Below, piece after piece: positions 1 through 11,505 of a DNA stretch of 64,000 bases. Every line of letters begins with the position of its first letter. Within the stretch, counting starts at the first letter, position 1. Under the pieces are notes generated by a model. The model saw nothing but the letters and a program-made list of their open reading frames with translations, was not told the DNA's origin and searched no databases. This stretch comes from Phallus indusiatus (lineage: Eukaryota; Basidiomycota; Agaricomycetes; Phallales; Phallaceae). The translations under genes and the position numbers were made by a program. The DNA lies in the NCBI GenBank assembly GCA_027605045.1, contig JAQFWX010000002.1, positions 2,356,001 to 2,420,000 on the forward strand. Direction: 5' to 3'.

Positions 1-92
1 CAATCGATCGCCGTTCTCCGAAACCACATTCCGACTTGCATTATCGCACCACCGCCAGCCCGTACTATGCCATGGCGAAAGGAAGATCAAAG

Positions 93-102
93 TATATATA
101 AG
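93..102 (+). promoter_or_regulatory. TATA box candidate for the DUF6593 gene
   Basis: TATATATAAG lies about 105-115 bases before the ATG at 208. This spacing recurs for several genes in this window, so it probably sets the transcription start of the downstream gene. Inferred from position and sequence only. Confidence 0.5.
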
Positions 103-207
103 ACGAGCTATTTTGCTAACAATTCACATCCTCCATTTTCGTTGCTTAAAGCCTAGATCCTCCTCCATCTGAATCAGCCAACTACTATACCTCCTTCCCC
201 CTCTACC

Positions 208-879
208 ATGGAGTCTATCGTCATCCAACAGGAAGATCGCTCGACGATAAAATTTGTCGACGCTCAAAATGGGAGGATTCTATACTCTATCTTTGAAGAG
301 TATCACAAGGACGGTTGGTGGTCGTCCATGATACAACGTATCGCACCACCACACTCCGAGAAATCGGACGTCGATTTGGCTTCCGTGTCATACATTGATT
401 ACACCACAACGACCGTTACACTGGAACATAGAACAATGGACTTGGATTCTTTGCTAAGCAGGCACGACGCGTATACAAAGTAAGCCCCTTACAAGCTTCT
501 TCTCCGAAGAGGTTTTTCATCTTTTCTCTCTTGCTAGCTCGCGATCATTTGTAGGACCAGACGGTAGAACCTACACATGGAGCGTTGACGGCAGAAACCT
601 TGAGGTACAAAAATATATTCTTATTCATTCAATCTTACAAATATTTACTGGTCAACGTTACAGCTTCGGCTTGCGGATTCTCACACCTTGATTGCCCGTT
701 CTCATCCCCCAAAAGCAGCAAACTTATTGCAGCGCAAATCGCGTCCAGCTTCCATCGAAGTCTCAACCACATTTGGTCCTAACACTAACAACATACGAAT
801 GTTAGACCTCGTAATCATCACATACAGCATCATGCAGCGCAAACTAAATGACCGACTAAAATATCGTTTCCCATGCTGA
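208..879 (+). CDS. DUF6593 (Tubby C-terminal-like) protein, three exons
   Basis: A small protein of about 185 residues. I join exons 208-479, 538-604 and 664-879, with introns 480-537 and 605-663, both GT..AG. The join gives SRSFVGPDGRTYTW followed by VDGRNLE, the F-GPDG-Y-W core typical of DUF6593 proteins, which are abundant in Agaricomycetes. The N-terminal part (residues 1-90) has the alternating beta-strand pattern expected of the fold. No signal peptide or membrane segment is seen. The start at 208 is the first ATG after a TATA box and a C/T-rich leader. The family's biochemical function is unknown; the fold resembles phospholipid-binding Tubby domains, but that is only structural analogy. 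The next gene lies about 580 bases downstream on the same strand. Confidence 0.75.
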
Positions 880-1458
880 TGAACATCATCCAACAATAAC
901 CCATTTTCTCTAGGCATCACCATCATTCGAGGAACCCGCTTTTTGATGGTCAAGAAGGCCGGTCGGGACCGCCTGGACCGTTATAGCCAACCGGATACAA
1001 GTTGCTCACGGAACGTGTCCATACTATCATACGAGTCGAATTAGTAATGTTAATCCCAAGTGTATCTGTAGAATAATCTGTACCGACGAACAAAGAAAAT
1101 AAACATTTTACTTCAAACCTGCGAAGAGATAAAAGGAAAGAAAAAAACTCAACAATCCTTACATAATTTCCTGGAGCAATTGTATTCAAGCCGCATTGTT
1201 TTGAGTTGCCCGTATGAATCACGCGCAGCGGCACAGAATGCCGTGACCCCGACCTATCAAACTGAGATGAAGTGCACTCGTTGGCTCGTAAAAATGGACA
1301 AACATCTTACACTTATTACCTGAAAAGGTACATCATAATAGGTCTAGCAGCCACATCGTTGATCTTTTTTTTTCTAAAAAGAAAAAGGAGCGTCTGAGTA
1401 TTTGATTCTTTTTACTCGTTTGACCTCTCTTTCCAACGACTGGTGAAGCGTTGTATTC
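880..1458. other. Intergenic region
   Basis: No coding region is supported here. The stretch holds AT-rich sequence and an A/T homopolymer patch near 1365-1390. It probably contains the 3' end of the DUF6593 gene and the promoter of the reductase gene at 1459. Confidence 0.5.
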
Positions 1459-3232
1459 ATGGCTCGGAGACCTTTTGTCCTTGTACGTTTGTCCGTTCGT
1501 CCAACTCCAAATACAGTATTAATCTACCTCGAATTCCTTTATTCCGTTTTTGGTAGGTCACTGGTGGAACGGGTTTCTTAGGAGCTCACGTAGTCAAACA
1601 ACTACTAGAGGCCGGCTATAGTGTACGATGGTATGTTATATACTTCAAACCTGCGTTATCCAACAAACTGACCGGACTTCAACGCAGCACTGCGCGACCA
1701 TTGAAATCTCGATTTCTGGAAGATGCACACCGTAAACGAGGCGATCAACTGCAAGTGGTAGAAGTCGATGATCTTGCGACGGCCAACCTGGATGAAGCAC
1801 TGGCTGGTAATGCAGCTTTCACAAACTTCAAGTCTAGCTTCGTACTCAACGACATTGTCATAACAGATATTCACGCTATCATTCACTGTGCATTTCCAGC
1901 ACCAGGTTCCATGGAAAGTACTGCTCTATTGATGGTACGTTCCGTTGGCGTACATACTATAATACTACTGGTCTCAAAATGAACGACTTACAGAACGGCG
2001 TTAGTTCGACAACTAATCTATTGAGACAAGCGTATGAGAAGGGTATCCACAAGTTCGTTCTCACCAGCAGCTATCTCGCAATGGTCGGGGAAGGTCCGGA
2101 GAGTGTATGGAGAGACTATACATTCTCAGACAAAGGTTGATTGTATAATACCTTGTTGAGTTTATCTTTCAAGCCTGACGCACAAGTCTAGATTGGAACT
2201 ATGCATCGTATGAAGCTGCTTTTGATGGTACACAAGACCCGGCGTGGGTGTACGCAGCTGCCAAAAAATTGACTGAAGCGGCAGCTTGGGAATTTGCGCG
2301 AGCTCATGCAGCGCTTGATCTCTCAACCGGTTCGCTATTCATTCATTTAAAAATCGATTTTCAATTTATTTCTAAATAAACCACATTTAGTTTTGCCTAC
2401 CTTGATGATCGGTCCATTTGCCCCTGGACACGCAATTTTGTCGATGGCGGATTTGAGTACTAACGTCCTGCTCTATTCCCTTCTCACAGTATCGACACCT
2501 CCTCATCCGGTTTGGCCGCAATTTGTTGATGTACGCGATGCAGCGGCAGCTCACATACAGGCACTCGAGGCACCCCCATTTCCTAACTTTTCTCGCCGCG
2601 CCGAATTCGTCGTCTCGCCAACTTCACAGCTCCATTTTTTCCCAGAAAAGTCTCAGTCTCCTCCATCGCCTCCTCAACAATCGCCGTCATCGAAAACATC
2701 ACCTACATTCCTAAATTCACGCTCACCATTAGCATCAGTCCTACAGAATCATCGGAGTAGTCACGAGCGGAGAAAATCTATCCCGATTTTCTCAGCTTCT
2801 TTACCTCCCAAACGATTCGTCGTATCCGGGTGCTCGTTCACATGGGCGGATGTTATTCTGTATCTTCGTTCGGCGCGTCCGGATCTAGCGGAAAGGCTAC
2901 CGGATGAAGGAAAATGCATGCCATTGCCTGAGAATGTAGCTGGCTTGAATACGCAATGGAGCGGGGCTTTACTAGTCCCGAACCGAGATGAGATGACTGG
3001 TGATAGGAGCCCGATCGCGAGCGACAAAGAATTTTGGCCCGGTCTTACAATTGATTGGAGAAGTTGGAAGGAGACCATATTAGATGCTGTTTGTGACTTG
3101 GATAAGGTGACAAGAACTTTAGAGAAAAGTGGATGGGAAGATTTATTCGAGGATGATGAACTGGACGATGTTGTTCCTGATGAACTGATTGAGCCCGAAG
3201 AAGAAAACCAGAAATCTCAGGATCATTTATAG
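1459..3232 (+). CDS. Extended short-chain reductase, cinnamoyl-CoA/dihydroflavonol reductase-like
   Basis: NAD(P)H-dependent reductase of the extended (atypical) SDR superfamily. My exons are 1459-1482, 1557-1630, 1688-1806, 1867-1934, 1994-2135, 2192-2329 and 2391-3232. The coenzyme loop TGGTGFLGAHV is in exon 2, IHCAFPAPGSMEST in exons 3-4, VLTSSYLAM in exon 5, the catalytic YAAAK in exon 6, and LPTLMIGPFAPGH then WPQFVDVRDAAAAHI in exon 7. The 1807-1866 intron is in frame if retained, so that junction is less certain. Two parts are odd. A Ser/Pro-rich insert (about 2620-2780) interrupts the C-terminal region, and an acidic tail (about 3140-3230) follows the fold. The insert could be an unrecognised intron or a true low-complexity loop. 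The substrate cannot be told from sequence; likely cytosolic, with no targeting signal. Confidence 0.8.
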
Positions 3233-4111
3233 GCACATTTGAATTTTGTCATTATTTTTTGTTGATTGAATCATTTTCGCTTTGATTTGCTTTCTAATTG
3301 TACTTTCTTCACACTAAAATTTAATAGTAATTTCATGAACCTTTTTGATATTTTCCACCACCAAAAGAAGTTTTGTATCAATTGAATTAAAGTCGGACGA
3401 CAAGAATGAAAAACACTAATGATTACTAATCGATATAGGGTTAGGGTTAACTCAATATTTTGCCCAAAAAAAAAAGAAGCCCGGCTACCCCAGAGGGGGC
3501 ATACCAGGACAGGAAAATATTCCGACAGTGCATGCAGTTAATTACCACATACAAACCACAGACTTCGACTGGGGACTTGTGGTCGCCGTGCTATGGTCGA
3601 CTCCCATGGCCCGCGAACACGAAGACGTGAAAGCATTCGCGCCATCAAGGTAAGTATGAAGAGATAGGACTGTGAGTAGAAGGATTTATATAGGGTCTGA
3701 AGGGGTCGTGCACGGACCAGCTTTGTAGCCGAGCGCTTGGCCAACCAGTACAAGTGAGCGTGCATACGATTATCCAAATCAAATATATTTGGCATTTACT
3801 CAATGTTGCTTGCAATTTGACTAAGTTCAAGTCAGCTAGCTGCAAATAATTTCGTTCGTATGTTGAGTCCTTGCATGTCGAGTCCTTTCGTGTCAGAGGT
3901 CCAGTCATGGTCAAAACTTAACGATTGGCATTAAGGAAGATTTCTTATCACACGCTGTTCATCCAAGCATAATATCAATGGCAAGGATCAGAAAATCGAT
4001 CAGCTCCAAATGATTCTTGACGTGCACACGCAGTCATTGTTCAGAAGTAATAATTAGATTGATAGGGCAGAAGCGATGTTACAGTCAATGGCTAAGGTAT
4101 TGTTCGTGTAC
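3233..4111. other. Intergenic region between convergent genes
   Basis: This separates the 3' ends of the reductase (plus) and the proteasome gene (minus). Short open frames near 3540-3910 show no recognisable domain or codon logic, so I do not call a gene. A telomere-like tract TAGGGTTAGGGTTAA occurs at 3436-3450, followed by an A10-type run. Confidence 0.5.
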
Positions 4112-5268
4112 TTAACTAACGTCCATGGCTTCTTCACCAGGGGCAGTGGTAGTACCAGCTGACGTGAGATATGTAATTGACTCATCTACGATGAGTTTAC
4201 GGATGTCTTCCGACTGCCATGCTGTCGTCCCCCTCCGGAATTTGTAATTAAGCTCCTTTTGCACTCTGTGTTACAAAAGACTAGTAAGACAGACATGCTG
4301 AATTCAACAGATGATAATATTCTCGTACCGTTCATTTGGCTTGACATAGTTTCGTAGCATGTCTGTCCGTTCTTTAGTGATGACGCAAACGTCGACATTC
4401 GAACCGGAGCCCAAATCGTTGAAGATACCGGCCGAGATAGCAGCTGATACCAAGTCAATAGCCTCTTGTCGCTGAAAATAAGGTATGAGGTCAGAGTCTT
4501 GTCTACACAACTGAAGTCGTAAAAATACTACCTCCATTTCTGCTCTCCATCCAGCTTCGAACACGGCCATAGCTGCTAAAGAACCAGACCCCATTGTAAC
4601 ATACGGCAGCTTGTCTGTTGAGCCGTGTGGGTGGACCGTGAACAAGTGAACACCTGTAGCGTCAACGCCTCCCAATACTAGCGCAGCTCCAATGTGACCT
4701 TGGTATCTGTTTGAGCAATGAGTGTGCATCTGACAGACTTTATTTCGTTCTAAGATAATTCGTACTGGAAAAGCATCTGCTTCAGCATGGTCATAGCGGT
4801 AACCACTCTGGGCTTTCGTCCCGTCGAAAGGGAGTGTAACTCCAAATTGGACGAAATAAGAGCTGTTGTGAATTCCGTATCTGCAGCGGTACCAGCACCA
4901 CAGCATCTGATAGACTCGGTCAAATAGTGAATCTAAGAAGGTTAGGGGGTAAACAATGAGTCCTTTTCTCGCAGCTCTTTCAGTCGCAAAATTGCCTTCT
5001 CACAGACCTTTTCACAGTTTTTGTCGGCTACGATATCACCCCCAGTAGCTCTTGTATCTGCACCCAAGACAACACCGTCTTTGAAAAGACATCCGACAAT
5101 TGTTGTACCAGTGCTAGTGGCTTTGGGAAGAGGAATGCCCTTTGCGGCTATAAAGTCATTCCTACGTATAAAAAATGAGAATCAAATGATACAGAAGCTA
5201 AAAAGAGTCTACCTTGTTTGATTAGAAAAGTCGAATCCCGACTTTCGATAAATGTTTGGTGTTGCCAT
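4112..5268 (-). CDS. PUP1: 20S proteasome subunit beta type-7 (beta2, trypsin-like)
   Basis: Catalytic beta2 subunit of the 20S proteasome, which cleaves after basic residues and belongs to the Ntn-hydrolase family. Reading the minus strand, exon 1 (5268-5213) encodes [18 protein letters not shown]. After one intron comes [15 protein letters not shown], which holds the autoprocessing Gly-Thr junction (predicted nucleophile Thr38). [61 protein letters not shown] and [12 protein letters not shown] follow in family order. The C-terminal arm ends [11 protein letters not shown] and then [16 protein letters not shown], with TAA at 4112-4114. At least five introns are needed. Length (about 275-285 aa) fits the family. 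It should be nuclear and cytosolic and essential. The ATG is in good context; the Gvp36-like gene starts divergently only 167 bases away, so the two may share a promoter region. Confidence 0.93.
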
Positions 5269-5435
5269 GGATTATGTTTGAGAGCAAAGACTGACTGTAT
5301 CTTACGCGTATAACTGAGGGGGACGCGTAATAGACGCGCCTATAGTGGACCCACACAGACACACACCACTGCTCAAACTAGCTCGATCTCGTCGTCCTCC
5401 GATTTATCCCTTTTTAACGACTATTACTATCAATA

Positions 5436-7112
5436 ATGGAAGGCTGGAACAAGCTCCAAGCCAGTTTTACTAGTAAAGCACCTTCATTCTGAGCTATTTC
5501 TATGTCTAAATCATCTTATTCTGATAGACTTGAAACTGGGTGAAAGTGCCAAGGGTTAGCCACATCCTCCGCTTACCTTTCGCTTTCGCCTTCATTTTGG
5601 AACATGTCTTTTTTGTAGGACTCGCGAAAGGTTTCAATAGCTCTGTACAAGCTACACGAGAGCGTTTCGGACAGGTGGCTGCTGACGAGATCACAGAACT
5701 GCCTCAGGGTTAGGCTAAGATGCTCCGAATTCATTTCGACTAGGTTCTGATAAGCATTTAGAATACAAGAATCTCGAGGCGCGTGTGGATGCTTTGAAAA
5801 TTGCGCATGCTAGCGTGCTCAAGTAAGTTTCTACACCGCCGTTTTATTCGATGCCTCTGCCTCATTCATTTTTCTCGTTCAGGGTAGCAAGGGTGTATGA
5901 GTCTGAATCATACGACTAGTATGTAACCACCATCTTCATGTATTCCTTAAGCTGAAGCACATCAATAGTCCCACACAGATTCAAGAATCGATTCAGGACC
6001 TTTCACAAACAGTCACTAGCCAGATTGCATCCTTCGCAAACGCGAACCTCAAGGTACGGCTGGACAACTCTCCGTCATTTACTCTTTCCTTAACTCTCTT
6101 ATTTCCGTTCCAAAAGGGAACTAACCTCCCGCTTCCCCAGCCAACCGCCCAACCAGCCCAAGCACACAAGACTCTTCCTCACGCTCTGGCTAGAGCATCC
6201 GCCACTGGTAAGGTTTCTCTTTATTAATTGATCCTCGTTTTTTCATCGCCTCGTGCCACATCGTATGGCTAAACTTCCTTCATAAGGCGCTGCTGCATTG
6301 GAAAACGGAAGTCGATTAGGCCAAGCACTCGCCCAGTATTCGGCGGCACAGGACAAGGTACGATAAGATCATTGGCTTCCATTTCCGCAATTCAGGCTCT
6401 CAATCGGTTTTTATTTTTGGAATCCCATTCTTTTCTTTGAGCCTAGATTGGTGCTGCTCGTGTCATTCAAGATCAGGCAATCAGAACTGGGTTTATCGCG
6501 CCATGGTTTCAGACGTTAAACGCTCGGATTGTCCTCGCGAACAAGGCTCGTCAGGCTGTTCGTGCAAGTAGACTAGAGTTGGATGCTGCAAAACAAACGT
6601 AGGTCCATAGCTCATTCTTGGATCCCAGACATGTTCTTAAACATTTATTACTAGTTTCAAGAACGCCAACCCCTCGAGGCAGGAACAAGCCAGGTCAAAC
6701 AATCCTCTTCCATCTTTCCATCATCATCTCACTTTTTGACTTTTTAAACTTCTTTGCTCAGACTTGAAGTTGAAAATGCCGAAGATGATTTAGTTCAAAA
6801 GACTGAAGTCGCCATTACAATGATGAAAGCCGTTCTTGAAAACGTAAGAGCACAATCCCTCCAGTCTAAGCGCCTAAGCCTATGGTCTAACCCTTTTTAC
6901 ATTAGCCGGACTCCATCAAGAGTCTTAACGAGCTTGTAAAAGCTCAGTTGGCATACTATGCCAGCGCTACCGAAGCATTGCAAGCCGTTCAAGGAGAAAT
7001 AGAAGAGCTTGCCATTGCCTCTGAAGGTGAATATAGGTAATTATTCCTTTTCTACCCTGCCACGTGTTTTCTTTTACTGATATCTGACCTTAGAAAGTCG
7101 CGAGAGCACTAA
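5436..7112 (+). CDS. BAR domain protein, Gvp36 family
   Basis: A membrane-curving BAR protein related to yeast Gvp36, which works in Golgi/endocytic vesicle traffic and vacuole integrity. Many tiny exons (at least ten) join in phase. The N-terminus is MEGWNKLQASFTNLKLGESA. FGQVAADEITELPQEYKNLE, VDALKIAHASVLKVARVYES and YDYPTQIQESIQDLSQTVTS follow. Next come NLKGTNLPLPQPTAQ, HKTLPHALARASATG, IRTGFIAPWFQTLNARI, DDLVQKTEVAITMMKAVLEN and the C-terminal EGEYRKSREH. The central part is the helical BAR coiled coil. There is no signal peptide or membrane span. Length is about 290-300 aa, near the family's usual size. It is divergent from PUP1 across 167 bases. Exon borders are inferred from conserved GT..AG signals and unbroken phase. 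Confidence 0.82.
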
Positions 7113-7551
7113 ACATCGGAATTCGTCATAATTATTTGGGACAATTATGCACCCGCTCCCTCTTTTTTTCCCCTTCATATAGTTTCGTATAACGTTTGAT
7201 TGATTTCGTCTCGTCTGATCCCTCTATTATGAAGACCCGGTGTTATGTATGTTTGTTCGAACTCTCGTATACTTAGTTGCAGAGACAAATAGCTTGTGAT
7301 CAAATTTCAATTTTCGAGCTTATTTGTTTTATCTACAAAAAAAGGTGGAATATTTATGATTTGATTTATCTGCAGCTGTTGTTGTTCGATTGTGGCATTA
7401 CGCCGAAAGACATTGATCGAACTACCGTTTAAAAATCGCTATGGAAGAAAGAAACGCAACTGTTTGCGTTTATACTTTGCCTATTACAGTAAAAAACACA
7501 GAACCTTGAAAAATAAATTGTTCGGGGTATACTGTTCAAAATACTTTAACT
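7113..7551. other. Intergenic region between convergent genes
   Basis: AT-rich 3' flanks of the BAR gene (plus) and the F-box gene (minus). I see no coding signal, RNA gene or repeat. Confidence 0.5.
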
Positions 7552-9094
7552 TCAAAATCCCCATCGGTTAGATGAACCATAAAAAAAGTCACCCCAATTT
7601 TGAGGATGATGGAGGTCGTGGACGGAAGGTTGTAAAAGACGGTATGCTATTGATTCGTCAGCGACCCTTTGAACAAGATAAGGAACGTCGAGATGGAGGT
7701 ATTGTAACTTCGGAAGGGCTCGAACTAGATCACTAAAATCCTGGGGATCCCTAGTTCCAAAATACTCCGGCAGACGAAGAACGAGGTAAGTGAGATTTTT
7801 CAAGCGAGAGATGATCGTCCGGACGTCTTGTTTATCGCAGAGACATTGTTCGGGGTAGGAATGGGATGATACACCACGGGGGCAGTTCCAGCCTCCGGAG
7901 ATAAAATAGTACAGATCTAGACGTTCAAGACCTGGGACGGCGTTGACCAGCGAGGCAACAATTTTGATATCGTTGGTCGTAAGCGAACAGCTACGCAGGG
8001 ATACCAATTGTTTATACGTGGATGAATGGAAGAGCTCAATGTTAGAGATATGATGGAGTTGCAGCATGCAAGCATTTGAGTTAAGCGATGAAAGGTGTAG
8101 GGAGCGTAATGACGGAAAAGCGGACCGCCGCAAAAAGGTGCCCGCTTTAAGAAGTGGTGGGGAGTGACTATCGTCAATATATAAGCACTCCAATAAAGGA
8201 TGTCTTTGGAAAAAAGATACAGCAATATTGACTTTGGAAATGTCGTCCTGAATATTGGAAGGATAGAAATTGAAGTATCCGTCACAGCTTAATCGGCGAA
8301 GATTGGGCCAGGTTCCATGAACAAAGAATTCGGGACAGACGAAACGGTGTATTTGTTTTGAGACGACGCAGATATTGATAAGTGAGGGTGCTCCAAACAC
8401 GACTCGAGTGAATACCGCTGAGCAGATGGTGCATGTACCCCAACACGATATTAATGCGAAGCTTGTTAGACAAGGAAATGACTAACGAGCAGGACAGTAT
8501 TGTAGCTGAAGCGAAAGAAAAACCACCTACTAAAGTCTGTAGTGATATTTCTTGCCCAAGCTTCTCATGGGACATGCTAATGTGCAGACCACGTAGTTGG
8601 GAGCAGTGGGCTGAGATGCTCGTCAGCGCCTCCCGGAATTGTGTCCCAAGCATAGAATGCCTCAAAGAGAAGTATAACAAATTCCCCATGTGTCGAAGCG
8701 CAGCATTGAATAGGGCGTGTGGTTCTTCGTCGGATGATGATCCAGGTGCCACGTATCTCTTCATGTGCATCCTATTATCGCAAACGTAATGCAATCCGGG
8801 TGCACACCCTGCGGGACCTGTGGCAATTCTCTCCGCCTCATAAATGACGTGGAGCTTCAAAGTTCGTTTCGCTAGATTGGGGTACGTCTTCAGAGTTCTC
8901 CAAACCGCTTTATTGCGCTCGTGAACGGGAGACCAGATATCGATGAAATTGAGATGGTCGGGTATAATCAACTCGGAAAGAAATTTGCAAGTTTGTGCGA
9001 GGTGAAGGAGGTCTTTGGCTGTATCGACACATAGGAGAATGTTTTCTAACAGCTCCGTAGGAAGTTTAAGAATTGGGTATATCATTGTAGTCAA
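7552..9094 (-). CDS. F-box protein with LRR-like C-terminus
   Basis: Probable substrate adaptor of an SCF ubiquitin ligase. The N-terminal F-box (about residues 7-50) reads ILKLPTELLENILLCVDTAK then HLAQTCKFLSELIIPDHLNF, the pattern seen in large Agaricomycete F-box families. The C-terminal half is Leu-rich with irregular repeats such as FPSLRSLHLSSLNSN, VNAVPGLERLDLYYF and RALPKLQYLHLDVPYL, likely an LRR-type solenoid. Two frames must be joined. I propose an intron at about 8418-8526 (donor GTGGTT, acceptor CTCAG) giving LQTLVAVFTRVVFGAPSLIN. The donor is weak, so a frameshift or another intron is possible. Such proteins are numerous and fast-evolving in mushrooms; the substrate is unknown. 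Confidence 0.72.
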
Positions 9095-9799
9095 AAGAAA
9101 AGATGCGACTCGGGGGTGATATCGATTATAAAGGCGAAATGAACGTTTTGGGCGGAAGAACTAGGGCCGACGCGTTGCTTACCAATTCTTACTATGTAAG
9201 CGGCTCATCTCCCGATGTGACAACGTCGATCACTGACGCCCATGGGCCATCATTAACATCCTTTTTCAGATTTCTGCCAATGGTTGATGTACAATGCATA
9301 TGGCTGCGTTTTTAAGCCTACAGGACCTTGTTCAAAGCCACATGAAGCATGAAGTATTTCCCTTGGCTAGGTAACACGGTTTATTCAATAAATCATACGT
9401 TCTGGAATTCTGCAATATGGTGTCATAGACTCCGACTCATTGTGTGAAATGATGGAATAATCCTTTCGTCGCACGCATTTGTGAGTCATCCACGCTCGTT
9501 CCCTTGATGGGTCTTAATCCAATGAATTGAAATATTTGAGACACAGGGTAATACATTACATCTTGTTCACAAAGATAAACGAAACAGTAATATTACAGAA
9601 AGGATGAGGGATTAAAAAGGAATTATGGTAATAGCCTGAGACTTTATTATTTGATTATTGCTCTTGCAATGGGATACTTCCTTCCATGACAGGCAAATAT
9701 AAGAATTTAGCAGCAGTCTGTCGGGGGCTTGAGTAAACATTTTTACCCAAAATTTTGAAGCTTACCTGTTCGGTGCGTGTTTATTCTTACGAACTAGAA
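9095..9799. other. Intergenic region
   Basis: Upstream flank of the F-box gene and 3' flank of the small minus-strand gene at 9800. The short open frame at 9103-9315 has no recognisable features and I do not call it. Confidence 0.45.
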
Positions 9800-10081
9800 T
9801 CACTGTTTTGAAGGATGGTACGGCGCATGCCCGCTCGCCCCAAATTGGGTTTGCAGATATCCGAACGCGGACGCGTAGTCTTTGGTACCACTGCTAGCGT
9901 TGTTGGTATGAAAGTGGGAGGGTTTACTAGCAGTCTGGGGAGCTTTCTTCTTCGGTGTTGATTGAGGAAGCGGCTGGCAAGGGATATGACCTGTGGTAAC
10001 ACCAAATTGTGTCTGCAAATTGGCAAATGCAGACTCATAATCTTTCTTGGTTGAGGTACGATTGGCTTGGTTGGAAGACAT
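9800..10081 (-). CDS. 93-residue small protein with two copies of a KDY-x2-AF-x2-LQ-x-QFG motif
   Basis: Intronless frame of 93 residues. It carries two copies of a short motif: KDYESAFANLQTQFG (about residues 13-27) and KDYASAFGYLQTQFGASGHA (about residues 67-86). They are joined by a basic, Pro/Ser/Thr-rich linker. The same motif appears once in the gene at 11506 on the opposite strand, so motif and frame are probably real. A TATAAAAG box lies 92 bases upstream. It is predicted soluble and partly disordered, with no signal peptide or membrane span. I do not assign a function. The motif could be a short amphipathic helix used for binding. Head-to-head layout with its paralogue suggests shared regulation. 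Confidence 0.6.
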   Translation of the reverse strand: MSSNQANRTSTKKDYESAFANLQTQFGVTTGHIPCQPLPQSTPKKKAPQTASKPSHFHTNNASSGTKDYASAFGYLQTQFGASGHAPYHPSKQ

Positions 10082-10172
10082 TTGAAGAAAAAGTCAGGAT
10101 TGTTTGTAGAAGAAGTGGGGTTTGCTTTAAGACTTTTAGACGATGGAGGGGTATTGGGTCAGATATTGTTCG

Positions 10173-10180
10173 CTTTTATA
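10173..10180 (-). promoter_or_regulatory. TATA box candidate for the 93-residue gene
   Basis: On the minus strand the sequence reads TATAAAAG, 92 bases upstream of the ATG at 10081. This spacing is typical of TATA-driven fungal genes and supports the call that the small gene is expressed. Confidence 0.55.
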
Positions 10181-11393
10181 CTACATTTTCAGGGCGTTTC
10201 TCATATGGACAGCCGTGTATACTGGAAAGAGGCCCACGCTGGTCGCCCATGAAGGCTGCTTCTCTTGTCCATTGGACACACGACTCGGGCCATGACCGGG
10301 ACCGTCTGGGGACAGTTGAGGTTTTAGCGCCAGGATTCCCCAACTGTGCAGGCAATGCGCAGAAGTGAGGACCTTTCCGCTGTGGAACGCCCCACAGAAT
10401 TTGTTGCGCTTCTCTTCATGTCCTGAAAGAACTTTGCTTATTCAGGCTAGTCTGTCTAATAGATTATAGGACCAGAAAGCGCGGTCACTGAAGCATACAT
10501 GGGCTGTATGAACTACTAGTACGATCCGTGGACAAAGTCATCATCAGCGCTCCGTTTCTCACCTCTGCATTCCATAGCCAGGGATACACAAGACTAGGTA
10601 TACCCCACATTCCCTGGCGGTCGAGTCTAGAACACCATACTCAGCGAACGGTCGACATTGAACGGATGAAGAATGTCTGGCCTAAGGGCTCAAAACCTCC
10701 CGCCCATATTTTTAGGAAGCTACCAAGTCGGGAAGATTTTCATGCACAGCGCAGTACAGGTACAGACAAATTACAACGCCGGTGATTTTATGGGAGAACC
10801 TGGAGAAAGATCACTAGCTCATTCCTCGCTGTCACGGCAATTAACAGGAAACACCGCCACCAAGATCATTCTTTTCTTTTGTCTCGCCAAATATTGCGAT
10901 AAGAACAAGGGCGCCCATGCCATGGCTGGCACGGGAATATCGAAAACAGCCCGTGGTAGATCTCATTCGCGGCCGCAGCTTCCTTTTGAGCTTACGTTGT
11001 GTATATTTGTCCATACCAAAAAAAGGAAATAAACTCTAAATTGTGACTCCGCAGGTGCTTCTTCCGGGATGTAACGAATGCTTTAAAACTAGTGAGGGTA
11101 TGTTCTGAGTCATTTTCATTAGCACCTCATGATCAAGCTTGCGGATGAGTCAACGGAACCGCAAACTTGTCCGGATCCTCTTGTCTCAGAACAAGGCGCA
11201 GGCGTCGTGGGCACCACATGGTTTCATAGCCGCAGTGACTCGACACTGTACGCTTCCGTTCATCGATCTGGACTCAGTTACTGAGGTTCCTTAGCTACTG
11301 TGGTGCTGTGCCGCAAGCCATCTTTGTCTTTTAGCGATGTATGACGTGCCCTGTTTTCGTCCAGGGTTACGCATCAAGCCTCGCGAAATTATT

Positions 11394-11400
11394 ATAAAGG
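11394..11400 (+). promoter_or_regulatory. TATA box candidate for the small gene at 11506
   Basis: TATAAAG about 106-112 bases before the ATG at 11506, mirroring the arrangement of the divergent paralogue. It favours the start at 11506 over upstream in-frame codons, which would lie in the predicted leader. Confidence 0.5.
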
Positions 11401-11505
11401 ACATTGCTCTCTTCAGGATTCTTCACTCAACCAGAAGTTCTTCTCTTCGCAAAGTACCAAACTCTTCTACACTCTTATCTATCTCTAAGCGCATATTTCT
11501 CTACA

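Larger units (their letters stand above)
10082..11505. other. Divergent promoter region between two motif-sharing small genes
   Basis: A 1.4 kb stretch between the two head-to-head small genes. Each gene has a TATA box about 100 bases before its ATG. The middle part (about 10.4-11.3 kb) contains short open frames on the plus strand with no recognisable domain. I treat it as regulatory or spacer sequence. Confidence 0.45.
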
